The notes under the pieces are model-generated. The model worked only from the letters and a program-made list of their open reading frames with translations. It was not told the origin of the DNA and did no database searches. Below, one piece after another: positions 23,462-35,250 of a stretch of DNA of 64,000 nt. Location: positions 21,563,501 through 21,627,500 of the forward strand of contig OX485805.1 of NCBI GenBank assembly GCA_950295325.1, in the 5' to 3' direction. A program made the translations under genes and the position numbers. This DNA is from Polytrichum commune (lineage: Eukaryota > Streptophyta > Polytrichopsida > Polytrichales > Polytrichaceae). Within the stretch, counting starts at the first letter, position 1. Every line of letters starts with the position of its first letter.

Positions 23462-25641
23462 GTGGATGTATGTCAGCATGCAGCCTGTTCGAGGAGCCTT
23501 CAAGCATGTCCAAGGACGACGAAATATTCATAGCCCTAGTCAGACTATACCATGCACACCAGAGGATCTTCTTAGGATTCCTGAGGCAACTGGTACATTC
23601 ATCAGATGACTGTCATTAAATGTAAAGATTAATTGAGCAATTTAGTAATTTATTAATAGTATAGATTTGGATTTTCAATAGTTAATACTAATATGTGATC
23701 TTTTGTTTGCATTGCAGTTAATAATACACATTCTTTTAGGGCAGCATTCAGGAGTCCGTTAAATCGGCGGTCCAAGCGTTCCAATAGCCAGCATGTGTCA
23801 TGTACACAAGTGCGTCTTAGTGAGAATACACCTCCTCGAGATCAACCTTATCCTAATCCATTACCATCTGGTAATCATCAAAACTTTCTTGAATTGATTT
23901 TCTTAAAAGAAAATAGTTTGTTCTATTTTTTGTACAAAGCCATTAAGATAAGCCATGTGATAGATATAATTATCTAAAAAAATAGTTGGTTTACTAATTC
24001 CCTACCAAGTATTTTAGTAATTCTCAACTAAGTAATTTTCCTTATTTGAAGTTGTTGGAGGCAGCTCCCGTGTGATGGCAACTCCAACTGCTCAGATTTC
24101 AAGAGGGGATGAAGGGCATCCGGATCTAAGTCATTGGGTTTCTGAGGAGGTAATGTTTTCATAATTACTTAAGTTGAGTTTTTTTAATTCTCTTTTGAAT
24201 TTGTTTGTTTTATTATTTTCTTATTGAACTACCTTGTGACTACAGAGGGAGTCCCCAATTGATGATGATGGTGTTGTGAGAACCATGGGCAATACAGTGA
24301 TTGTTAATAAGTCAGCATTTGAGAAGCTGCGGAGTGAACAACTAAAGAAGCTCACCTCTGTTCAAGCTAAGCAAATTGCAGTACTCACTGAAGCGCTCAA
24401 ACAATATCAAGAGAAGAGTGATATTCCACATTGCTGCCAAGTTATGCATGTGAAGGTAAATTCTTTTATGATTTATCTTTTGCTTTACATTAATTTTTCC
24501 CTTTATTAATTAGAATCTAAATTTGGATTAGTTATAATGTACAAACTCATTCTTTACTAATGATAATCATATTTAGAATGACTATTTGTAGAAGGATTAT
24601 TCATGATTTGTTTGGCATACATATTCACTAATGTAAGGTTTTTTATGACATAAAATTATGACAGACGTGGCTACTAAACTCTTGTATGGGAGCCATCCGT
24701 TTTCCACCTTGTACCCATCTGAGGAGGTGGTGAAGGAGTGCATCCTTTCAGGTTTTGATATTACTGAGGAAGATTTAGCGACACGGGCCAAATTTGATAA
24801 GGAATGGGGCCCTCTAGGTGAAGGAAAGCAAGGTAGCTTACAACATTTTGCTATGAAGAATATACGAGATAGGCGTGGTCTTATGACTAGTGAGTTGCGG
24901 AATGAATTCTACCGTTTGATAGATCATCCAAAACCAGAGGATGATGTGGATGGTTCCAAAATTGAAGCATGAAAGGAATATTTGTGTGCTTCATACAAAG
25001 GTAGGCCTTCTGGAGAATTCAAATTCATTTTGAATATGCAAGTTTTAATTTTTTTTTTCCAAAGTTGGAGACATATTAAAAGTATGTGTAAATGTATGGT
25101 TGTAAGAATCTTTGTTGTTTTTTTCTTTTTCTTATTGCTCTTTCTTTTTTTTGAATCAAATAGGGAACACATGGCAAAACGGCGTTAATGATAATGGTGT
25201 AGTGGATCCCTATGGGTCAAAAGCAATTCATGGTGCTATTGGTAGGGTGCTACATGGGGCACACTATGACCGTTCAAAACCTGTCTACATCACCCAGGAG
25301 CAGTTTGGTTTTTTCATATACGTGGTGAGTTCAATTCTTCTATTCTATGTGATTTTATTAATTCATGGTTGTGCATGAATTTTGAATTAATTCAACTTCT
25401 TGTTTAGTTCAGGTTTTTTTCAAATTGAATTTAATACAAATTATATTTTGAATTTATTTTACTAACGGAGTTTTTTTTTTCAATGGGAGTGGTACATGTA
25501 TAGATACAACTTGCAGCTTTGGGAAGAGACATGAAATTTGGCCATCCATCCATGCATTTTTGGCTTATGAAGCAACTGGAAGAGTCAGTTCTTCCGAAGA
25601 TGAGGAACATGCGACGATTAATAATTGTAGAGAAACAATGA
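23462..25641 (+). pseudogene. Accessory gene of the Plavaka-like transposon, unrecognised product, mildly decayed
   Basis: Exons 23462-23592, 23718-23870, 24052-24149 and 24246-24455 join with matching phases. The next exon, about 24665-25000, is one base out of phase and carries a TGA at 24970-24972 where a tryptophan codon is likely. It is followed by 25164-25324 and 25504-25641, ending in TGA. The product would be about 400 aa: a basic serine/arginine-rich N-terminal half, a helical glutamine-rich stretch (EQLKKLTSVQAKQIAVLTEA), an acidic middle (FDITEEDLATRAKFDKEWG) and a C-terminal part with HGAIGRVLHGAHYD. I know no family for it. Its position opposite the transposase suggests a transposon accessory protein, perhaps DNA-binding. 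Confidence 0.5.
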
Positions 25642-26329
25642 TTTTGTATTAGTTGGACATTTAGGCGTGATTTGTTTTTGGAACTCATTGATTTGATTGA
25701 TTGTTGATGATTTTTTACCCTCACAGAAATAAATTGAATTTGGCATTTGGCAATTGAAAGATATTAAAGATATTATAGGTTTTTGGAGCCTTTTGTAACA
25801 TTTATGATTTGACTCATTTATTCAATTTTTACCAAATTTGTGGTTGATGCAAGATTCTCAAAATAATTTAATTAATTTAAAATTCAATCATATATTTCAA
25901 TGTTGAGATTATATATTTGGATTGTAATTGTATTGGTACTTATATAATATTTGTTGGCTGTGATTGAAATAATATCAAATGTGAACTTTAATAAAAATGT
26001 CAAAGTTGATACTATGTTAATATTTGGTATTTATTTTAATTTGTAATTATTAGTTGTAATAATAAGAAATAAATGGATGAAGAGTTTAGTATTATTTTAA
26101 TTATCATTTGTTTCAAATTTGATTTTTATAGTGTATTTATAGTATTAACTCAATAGTCAAATGTTTCAGTGTGTTTACAGTGTTAAATCAATTGTTGAAT
26201 ACCTCACTACTAACTCAGTCGACAATCAAGTTGATATTGAGTTGGCGCTAAAAAAACACACCCCGATAATCCAAATGAAATAGTACTCAAAAATTACCAT
26301 TTTAGTGTTGATTTTGACACTTTGGAAGT

Positions 26330-26585
26330 TTGTGATGAAAAGGAAGCGTCTTCCACGTGGAGTTGATAGCCTTGTTACTATCATTGAACGTGGTTACGAT
26401 GCGAACTGGCAAGTTATGCTCAAGGTGAAGAACGTCGTGATGTACGTCACAGGGAGGGTCTGCAAGCGAATCGTGAAGCATTAGACCGGCAGCTAGAGTC
26501 ACAGGAACGAATTGCAACTGGGTATACTACCGCCTTCCTTGGAATTGCTGATGGTCTACGAGAAGTAGCACGTAGATCCAATTAG
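26330..26585 (+). pseudogene. C-terminal fragment of a charged helical protein, possibly a transposon ORF
   Basis: The frame ending at TAG 26583-26585 reads ...GEERRDVRHREGLQANREA..., then an arginine/glutamate/glutamine-rich helix with LESQERIATGY, and ends LREVARRSN. Similar tails occur in Myb/SANT-like accessory proteins of PIF/Harbinger transposons, but the match is one of general character only. No upstream part in the same frame is visible, so I treat it as a fragment. Confidence 0.25.
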
Positions 26586-26599
26586 TAGTTGTTATGCAC

Positions 26600-27300
26600 A
26601 CCTTGGGCTTCATTTCTGCTGCAGTAGCAACATTCACAACATATCGTTTCAATGTAAATATGGTGAATGCAATCTTTGTTTATTTAGAATAAAAGAACTG
26701 CATGATTCCTGAAGAAGCTGTGTAACTTTGCAAAAAAAATGTGTTCCTGTTTTGTACAATCTCGTCGCTACAATCTGCAATTTTGGCATCAGAAGAAATT
26801 ATGATACAATTAGAAGATTGCAAGAGCTCCGCCTCACCCACTTCTCTTGTGGTTGAAGACTCAAGAGAACTCTATCCTTGATAACCGGGAGGAGGTTGCT
26901 AAATGGGCCCGGATTGGAGAAGATGGCAGTAGCTAGTTGGCACATACGAACCCTATCCCACCATATTTCCCTCTACATTTGGACAAATTTGTCCTATTCA
27001 CACTAAAATATGGTGGGCAAGTGGCTCAAATGGAAACTCACCCTTATTGCAAGAATAGCTCGTCATCTAATTCCTCTTGCCAATCATGTAGTCCATAGGC
27101 TATACAACTAACCTTACTTAAGAGTCAGTTCTTACTCAAATTATTGAAGCAAAGCTCATGAGACATTTAGACCCATGTAGTCCCATTCATGAAGGGTTTA
27201 CATTGTTCATTTTCGTTGCCTATTCACCATAAAATCGACTTATGGACTGGTTAGTAGGTGTGCAACTTAACCGAACATCAAACGCACATTTTCTTTGAAT
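26600..27300. other. Intergenic with a diverged copy of the 13.9-kb repeat
   Basis: About 26870-27180 is partly alignable by eye to 13855-14200 (phrases around AATATGGTGG and GGAAACTCACCCT). Nothing coding was seen. Confidence 0.35.
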
Positions 27301-27304
27301 TTCT

Positions 27305-27830
27305 TATAATACCTTATGTTCAAGTCTGATTGGTCACAGCTTTGCATAAATTAATTTCCACATCATCTTTAAAAATGTTCCAACCAATCACATGATTACA
27401 TGTGGCACTTTTTGGCGCATTTACACTTGATCTGACCAACACATAGGATAGAAGATAGTGGAGATTTCCAATTTTGTTTGGTCAAATTATTTTGAAGTTA
27501 AATGAGGGAAATATAGGTTCAACTAATTAAGTTGCTTCATTGCAAGCTGAGAATCTAAAAAGCATTAGGTACTGTAAGATTCACTTGGACCAAACTCGGA
27601 CTGTACAGTAGCTTGGAAGTCCCAGAAGCTCCAAAGAAACAATGATTTTGGCAAGGTACAGTCAAGTCGTTCTATATATCTCTATTTATTTCATCTATGC
27701 TTCTCATACTATAAGCCCCTGAACAATATCCCATATATAATCAGAGAAATAAAGTTTTATAGAGATGCCAGATGACTCCTGTATATTATACTAAAACAAG
27801 AAAATCTACCATCCCTCTTTCCTTGGAATG
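27305..27830 (+). repeat. About 500-bp dispersed repeat, copy B
   Basis: Same orientation as the copy at 18390-18900. It carries an extra insert of roughly 60 bases between the ACTGTAAGATTCACTTGGAC and GGCAAGGTACAGTCA words. It has no coding capacity. Confidence 0.7.
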
Positions 27831-29440
27831 GTCTCCTAATTTTCCTCCCCCCTTTCTTACCTTATGCATACTTTGGGTCTTCCCTTGCCCTCGTAAACAT
27901 TGTGTTCAACTAAGATCTAGTAAGTTCTGACATTATGAATGTGGTCCAAGATAAGTTCAAAAATATAAAAAATTCATTTCCAACCTTCATTAATACAATG
28001 TATCTTTCAATTCAGTTTCAGTGGTCGCAATTGTCCAAGGGACGGGCACCTGACCTATCAAGTGCATACGCCGATTCTGTGTACCCTTATCCCTAGATCC
28101 CATACTCCTCATTGCCTTTCTCATTTATATAGGGCTCCCAAGGGCCCAGACTAATGATCTCAAATGGAACAAGGCCCACATATTTGCATCATCTCAGCTG
28201 ATGAGACAATCCTTTTCACCTCCACATGCCTGCCTGTAAATTGCACTCTCTTGGAGCTTCTCAACCCTCTCCTACTTGAAGGTAATCCTACAACGAATTC
28301 AGACAAGCCTGTGAAATTTGAGGTATTTGTCTAGACTGGTACTACTCAATTTCCCAGTACTTTCATATTACAGTTCATCAAAGCCTCGCAAAATAACCTT
28401 GCCCAATACTTGAGTCCTGATCAGTTTGTTTGCAGAGATATTCGAAGATAGACTGCATCAGAAGTTGACTAGAATTATGGGCTGCTTTCATTGGTAAACG
28501 CATGCTCTATTTCTTCTAATTAGTGCGGATTACAATTTGGAACATCCAGTGCAAACTGCTAACAGAGAATGTGCCTGTTTGCCGTGAATGTTTTGTTATG
28601 TCCTATAAAGTACATACAATCTATTTGTGTTGTACTTGTTAAATATTGCATCCTTAACAAATAAAAACTTGATGCACTATATGACTTAGCTCGAAATGGT
28701 TTCCACACTAATTGAAACAAAGGTGGCGTAGCCCACATAACTGGACACCATGGATTGACTAGCATTTCAAGTTTTGTTGATGCACAAGAATGACAGTAAA
28801 ATGTCATGTAGCTACTAGAACCTTTTGTGAATATAGAACACATTTTTGAGTTACTTTATATTCAAACTGCACAAAAAAGAAGCAATTTGCTTCAGCAGGA
28901 AATGCTACTGTAGTTTGGGAATACAGGTGACAGAAAGATAATCAGAGCTCAAGCAAATTGCTGGTAAGATTCTCTTACATGAGGAATATGTGGCATGAAG
29001 ATGACACCAGCTGAGGTTTCGTTCCTCAGATCATCTTTTGCTCAGGCCAAAACTTTGTGGCAACCACCAAGGCCATCCAAAGCACCCCAAACCAAATTCA
29101 TCCAAAGCTGCCCGTGATTTATTTGTATGGTTTGAAACCTTCGCTTCTACATTAAATTGAGTCTCGAACTTCAATCAAACTCAAATCTACACACATGCAC
29201 TAATTTGAAAGCCTACCTGAGCTGAATTCAGTTTCATTTGAATGACCTTGGCAGTTGTCAAGAAGACATGGCCCATTTCTCATCATCTCTGATAGCCACG
29301 AAGCTTTGGTTGAAACGGTCCGATAAGTGCAACCTTGTGCTGCTACTGGAGAATAAATTACATCTACATTTGAGAAGTGCGATTCCTCTCGTACAATCAA
29401 TTCCAGGTCAGGAAACAAACATCCAGTAAATGTCATGATC
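27831..29440. other. Intergenic, 3' flank of the lipase gene
   Basis: No gene was recognised. Part of 28.5-29.44 kb may be the 3' untranslated region of the minus-strand lipase gene. No conserved frame runs through it. Confidence 0.35.
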
Positions 29441-29443
29441 TCA

Positions 29444-32400
29444 CTAGTGCCTGGTTTGCAAGACTGATGTGAGCCAAGAATCCTTTAGTTCCTCAGGCCA
29501 GTTGTAGGTCTGTAACAGAGACAGTCAAAATGTCAGCCCTAAACTTTAGGAAATGCCCAGAAACTGCAAGGCAAAGGTCGTCACATAGAACATTTGAAAA
29601 GGTTGCACCTTGACAAGTTCAAAATCACAAAAAAGTTCAGTCACCTGAATTGATCCTTGAAAGAAACATCTAGACTGCACACAAATCAATGGCTGGAGTT
29701 ACCTTCAGGTGCTTTGCCAATTTCAAAACAGAGTGATTGGTGGCTGTTCCTGATGATGAGAGAACAAGGCGCTCAAACCTTCCTTCAGCTGAGGGCACTA
29801 TGCGTGCTCGAATAGGACGATGCCCTGGTCGACCTGGTTGCTTGTATACAAAATGAAAGATTTTGCCTGGTGGATATAAACGCCGAGTATCCTTTGAGAC
29901 TCTACTTTGAAATGCTTGCCTTAACCAATAGATAAACACCACTGCACCAGTTCTGCCCATAGAATACACCCCAAGACAATTTATTAACCACTTTATACAG
30001 CAAGCAAAAAGCTCTTGCGTAATAGTTCCAGTCTTCACAGTATTTGAGGGCTGGATTTAGGCTGTAACAACCTTGTTGTTGAAAAACGAAATGCCCATCA
30101 AAGTACTGTCGCTGATTATAGCACATAGGGCTATGAAGAATAATAAAAGTTGAATTTCTCAATTACACCAAAATATTACGCTTTGACCAATCTCTATGAA
30201 GATTTGCAGTCATGCATCTGCTTGGTTGGAGGAAGCTTTATAATTCAAGGGAGAACAGATGTTTTCCACGTTGCTGGGTTGCAACACTAATTTCCTACAG
30301 AAGACAATCACATTTCAATTGACCAACAACTGAAAGGGACCACATAGGAGGCAGGCACAAAGTGAATTGAATTTCTGACGTTTTCCAATATAGATGAAAG
30401 TGGACTACATGTCGTTTTTAGAAGCTTATCTTTAATGAACTACCAATTGCATTGTATAGAACATTTTTGATAATTTTGCGAGTCACTTCACTGAAGTCCA
30501 GAACTGCATTCAAAGTGGCCCTGATTTGCATTCTTTCATGGACAAGAATGTGCTTACATTGCAAACGTGAGTAAGAACACTCGTTTCACAGATTTTGTTG
30601 AAACTCTTGGTAGAAAATCATCCTGTAACACTCACATAGGCAACAAATTAAGGCCGGGCACCTCAGAACATGTACTGAAGATGATGAAGCCCATTGGTGA
30701 GAATTTAGACTACTGCATGACAAGTAGAATCATCATTTCTGCTACTGGAACATTCACAATGTATTTTTTGCAGTAGGGAAGAATGTGCCCAGAAACGCAC
30801 ACTAACAGGCACCACCTATGCATCCCGTTCACCCTCAAATGTAACAACTCCTGTCCTTCCTACTCCCAAGGTTTTCACATGTGTCTTAAACAACAAACAG
30901 ACACATTGCAACAAGTTCAGCCACCATACCGCTGCAAGTATACGCAAGCAATTTTCAAACCAGAGAAGTGGGATCATTTACACAATCCCTAAGTCGATGT
31001 TCATTGTGAAACTTGCCTGGTATACCACGCTGTTGATATATGGAGCATATTTGATGGCTAAATCAAGTGACATGACTCGAGGTGGGGCAAACACAAATGC
31101 ACAAATTCGATCTGGGCTGATGTTCCCCAACACCTCCAAGTTGTTCAGTAAGAAAACTGTCAACAAGGCTGCTACACCAGCTCCAAGAGAGTGTCCTACT
31201 ATCCTTAGTCGATATCTGCATAACATAGTTGGTCACTTCAATAATGCATACGTATTCTGCCTATTGCATCTACAAAGAATGAACCTTAACCACCATCCAC
31301 AAACCCGTGAAGAGTTGTACACTTTCCATGCTAGTAGAATTTAAGTTGCTTACAAGGCAGAAAGGTGTACACGTAGGTCAGGCATACCCATTGTTGGAAC
31401 GAAGTTGCTCATTTAGAACAGGTCCTATATGCTTAACAGCCCATTGAGCAGGCCCAAACATGCCATGGTGTACATAGCCCCCATCAAACGCCTGCAAACA
31501 AATTGCAATGAAGATAATGAACCAGAGATATTTAATGTGCTCATCCCAATACAAAGTTCAATGGCAAAGCTACCCAACCTAATCCTCATCGTTCACAAAT
31601 GCTTCAAAACAGGATCACGTATCATCAGATAAGGTGATGAATGCCAACCTCCTCACCCTTGCGATTGTTCATGAGGGCAATATAGTCTCGCCGATGTAGG
31701 AGGTTGAGACCTCGGATATAGACAGCTACTTCCTTATACTCGTGGTCCACATATACAAAATAGGGTGGGCATTCTCCAGCACCAGTTGGCTGCTGCAAAG
31801 CAACAACTCCCTTGCAATCAAAGTGAGGTTCGTGCTTACGTATAGGTTTTACCAATTCGTCCATACTATTTCCATATGCTCCAAGTATCTGCAAGAAATT
31901 ATACAAATTGGTAAATAGATCTTATGTGAATTAGAGAACTGTTCACAACCGCAAGGACTATTTTTACAAGTATCATCTGCCACCTGAACTTTACACTCAT
32001 GTTATGAGACAAGGAACCCCATTGAGGCAGAAGAGGCAATGTTTGTAATGAAGGCCAACCCCCCCCCCCCCCCCACCCCCCAAAGAGCACTGGAACCTGT
32101 GTTTACAATATGGGCTTATGTGATGTTAGGGGTACACCATCCTCACCTATGTAATCCACAAGTATATTTGAGAAGGGAGGAGGAGGATGTGCAGTCAATA
32201 GCGCTTGTCCTCGTTTATGGAAACTTGGGGCACTTGAACCTAGAAAACCCCATACAGCACTTAGGTATCTCTAGGGCTTGGATACAGTACACAGAACTTA
32301 GATATCTACGCAGAAACCAAATTTTGTTGTAATAGTAAGATAGGTCTGAAGAGGATCGGTCAAAGCTTTACTTATTCTCAAGAATTGAAGCCAGCGTTCA

Positions 32401-33888
32401 TGTCATTTTCGGCATCCTACTTCCAAAATTGGGAAGTATACAGCCATGTTGATGCGGAAGCCTTGTCTATGTGATATCAAAATGGTGCCTTCAGATCCGG
32501 AGACTCATTTTATGTTTTCTTACTATCTTCAATGACTCTTCACTTACCCAGCTGGGCGTCCCCCGCGTTTCTTACTTACTTTCATCAATATTTGTAGTGT
32601 GAAGTATCCAACACTATGGACAATGCCATGTATCGGTTCAATGACAGGCAACTCCACCCTTTCAGAAAGAAATCCAGCCGGCAATAGTGAAGATACTCAC
32701 CCTTACACAGTGGCGAAAAATGTCCTTAATTATGACAGATGATGCCGTTGGACAACCCTGAGAATCCAAAGAGCCTTTCCAGAATATACGTTTGAAACCA
32801 AATTTTCCTTTGACATTTCCAATCAGGTCCTCATCGCCAATCTCTTCCCAGTGCTTCTCTTCCTCTTTCCTTCTCTCCGCTCTCATGGTGAAATAGTTCT
32901 TGAAGCTTTGTGCAGCATTTAATTTTTTTCCCTGCTGTCCAATTGGAGACAATTGTGGGACTGTGCCCGTCACAGGAATTCCTTGAAGCGCTGCATGCGG
33001 TTGACCTTGAGGCCCTGAGATTACACATTCCCCTGGATGTAAGATTATCACATCAATGTCAAGTGGATAAACCTCAAGAGTACATTTCTCACAAATCTTT
33101 AAAATCTCTAAGGTAAATGATCTTGGGTGAACCTATGTCAGAGGCAACAACTGACCAAACGGATATTTCAACGAATCGCGTCCTTCTAAGTCGAGGTGTC
33201 ACACTCTTCTGAAACATGCTAGCAATCTATGAGGAAGATAAGATATAAAAGAGCACAATATTTGAAGATTGGGTTTGGATTCATTCAAGCAAGAATTTGA
33301 GGATTCGGATAGAGACACATAAGACAACAGCAATGTGCGACAAGCTAACGGTCCTGAACCTTGATGACCAGTAGATCTGCATGGCAGACATCTAGATTAC
33401 ATTACTATAGATCTACATATTTCTCATCTATCAAGCTTTATGTTGTATACCCATATTATTCTTTAGACGGAGAAATATTGAATAACACAAAGATTTTACT
33501 TAGTGTAATGTAGACACCTGAATTTGAGAGCACAATGCCAAAGGTTGAGGGCATTAGCTTACATAAAGACCGCCAACTCTCAACCACAGATTCGTCCAAA
33601 AATGCATGCCACACTATTTGCGTCTAGATATTTACGCTCAGCAGATTGACCATTTGTGCAAATTGACTTCCTCCTACCTTTCTCTGCAGGCATGGAGTCC
33701 GATACAATGCTATTGGCACCGGCTCTGTTTGAATTTCGGACCTCCTCATTTCTTCTTTGAAGCCGTCGCTCTTCTTCCTCTTCAAATTGGTCTATAAAAC
33801 TACCATCTTCACACAGCTTACTGACAGTAACATCACGAAGCTTGTCACAAGCACCCCCAAAGACCTTGTCATGTTCTCCTTCCGACAT
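29444..33888 (-). CDS. Class 3 lipase, sn1-diacylglycerol-lipase-like (alpha/beta hydrolase)
   Basis: Eight coding exons on the minus strand: 33888-33678, 33032-32701, 31888-31649, 31491-31388, 31215-31017, 30622-30567, 29952-29703 and 29509-29444. Lengths and phases sum to 1458 bases, 485 aa, with ATG at 33888 and TAG at 29446-29444. Residues 1-180 are charged and family-specific, with a coiled stretch around FEEEEERRLQRRNEE. The lipase core starts near residue 182 and contains YIRGLNL, then FDGGYVHHGMF, then the nucleophile elbow GHSLG at 303-307 (Ser305). DDFLPR at 363-368 holds the likely catalytic Asp and His454 (TNHS) is the likely catalytic His. The core matches plant proteins annotated as calmodulin-binding heat-shock/DAG lipase-like. 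Expected role: acylglycerol hydrolysis at a membrane. The substrate is inferred. Intron 5 has a GC donor. Confidence 0.9.
32058..32082. repeat. Poly(C) tract in a lipase intron
   Basis: About 25 bases consist almost only of C, with one A. On the coding (minus) strand of the lipase gene this is a G-run inside intron 2, able in principle to form a G-quadruplex in the pre-mRNA. Confidence 0.7.
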
Positions 33889-35250
33889 CCTGCAAGATCA
33901 ATTTGAGAGGAGTGCGCTCCTGATAAACAAGGATTTTACTTCCGATGTCCAAAAAACAACTAAGTATTACTAGTCCGACAAATCGTAATTGTGCAACATA
34001 ACAACTTGGCCTCCATAGCCACCAGGAAATCTGCAGGCTACGTTGTCTTCAGGACATCTGTCATCCAAACTTCTCAAGCACACGGGACATATCCGTTCAG
34101 TTTCTCACATCTCTATCCCCAGAAACATGTGAGCCACTGCCTAGCATGGTAAGAGATGCAGCACAAGTAATGAACGTGAGCACCGCAATGCTATTATCCA
34201 ATGAACTCCCTCTTGCTCTCTTCCATGAAGACTTCAGAAACCCCCAACCTCAATACAAGGAACGATGTAAACAAAAACTCAAGTTTCTCAATGCCGAGGA
34301 ATTTGCAATTCAAAACTGATATCATAGTCAAGCTCGTACTTGAGTGTAAGAAGTACGCCGCTAAGTAAGAAAAAACTTTTTGAAGGCATTGAATCCATGC
34401 AAACCTCTTCATCTCGAGACTTCAGTAAGAAAAATGCCTCAAAAGTTGAGGAACCTCGCTAGACTTCTTCCTCCAGCTAAAACCAAATGCCACAACGACG
34501 TCATAGAGAAGCCGGTCGTCAAATAACATTTCCGATTTCATAAAACCAATAGACTATTGGGAGGCTTTGTTGGTGCAGTGTGGACAATATTTCAGTTGAC
34601 TTCCTTGCAGATCAATTTTGAACATCAGTCGCCATGAATTTGGCCTGAAGCGTGTGCTTCTTAGCACGCACCCCCATACTTGGCAGTTGGAGATTCGATA
34701 GCCTCGCTGCGTAATATGCCACTATACATATACATACATTGCAGGAGAAGCTGTAAATTTGGGGGGCTCTTACTTCGTTCCTACCACGAGAGGTTTCTAT
34801 TAGTGAGAAATTTTGCAGTTAAATTAGTGAGCGCGTTCACAAATAAATCTGCAACACCATTGGCCTTCCAGGTCCTCAAGTTTAAAGATCTCTTTCTAGC
34901 TGGAAATTGCACTACCATTGCCTCAACTACGTCTCAAGTCAGCTAAGGTATCTCCTCGGTAACCGCATAAGCACAGCCACTGCCACTGGTGACAAACTGT
35001 TGAATATAGTGCCTACAAAAAGCACGTCTAAGCGACTCTACCACAACTTTCACTTCTGCCTCATGTTCTCGATTGAATTTCCATGATGCTGAACAAATAT
35101 CACCAATATGCTGATCACCTACTTGGAAGAAAAGTCCCGTTCAAACAATCCATAAATGTCTGGTGCGCGCCTGGTGACAGCGTCACAGACACCTTGAGTT
35201 CCACAATGCTTGAAGACAGAATACGTCACATAGGACTCTCATTGAAGCTC
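33889..35250. other. Upstream region of the lipase gene, with possible decayed coding text
   Basis: The first few hundred bases are the likely promoter and 5' leader of the lipase gene. Between 34650 and 35270 the minus strand reads, with stops and frame changes, like broken coding sequence (for example HCGTQGVCDAVTRRAPDIYG near 35200). I cannot assign it to a family. Confidence 0.3.

Larger units (their letters stand above)
19200..26270. mobile_element. Plavaka-like DNA transposon with two divergent broken genes, approximate bounds
   Basis: The block holds a transposase pseudogene on the minus strand (19567-22240) and an accessory pseudogene on the plus strand (23462-25641), reading away from a shared 1.2-kb central region. 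Outside both genes lie AT-rich segments that are inverted relative to each other: about 19285-19440 and, in reverse complement, about 26100-26250. They share words such as GCCAACTCAAT, ATTGATTTGATACTATAAAC (AACACTGTAAAC in the partner) and ACACACT. I read these as subterminal inverted repeats. Exact ends and the target duplication were not resolved, so the bounds are estimates. Confidence 0.5.

Noticed and set aside
24458-24972. Transposon accessory exon 5 as an independent gene starting at the ATG 24658
   Set aside because: The exon has matching neighbours on both sides and lies in the same series. The phase error and TGA look like decay, not a separate start.
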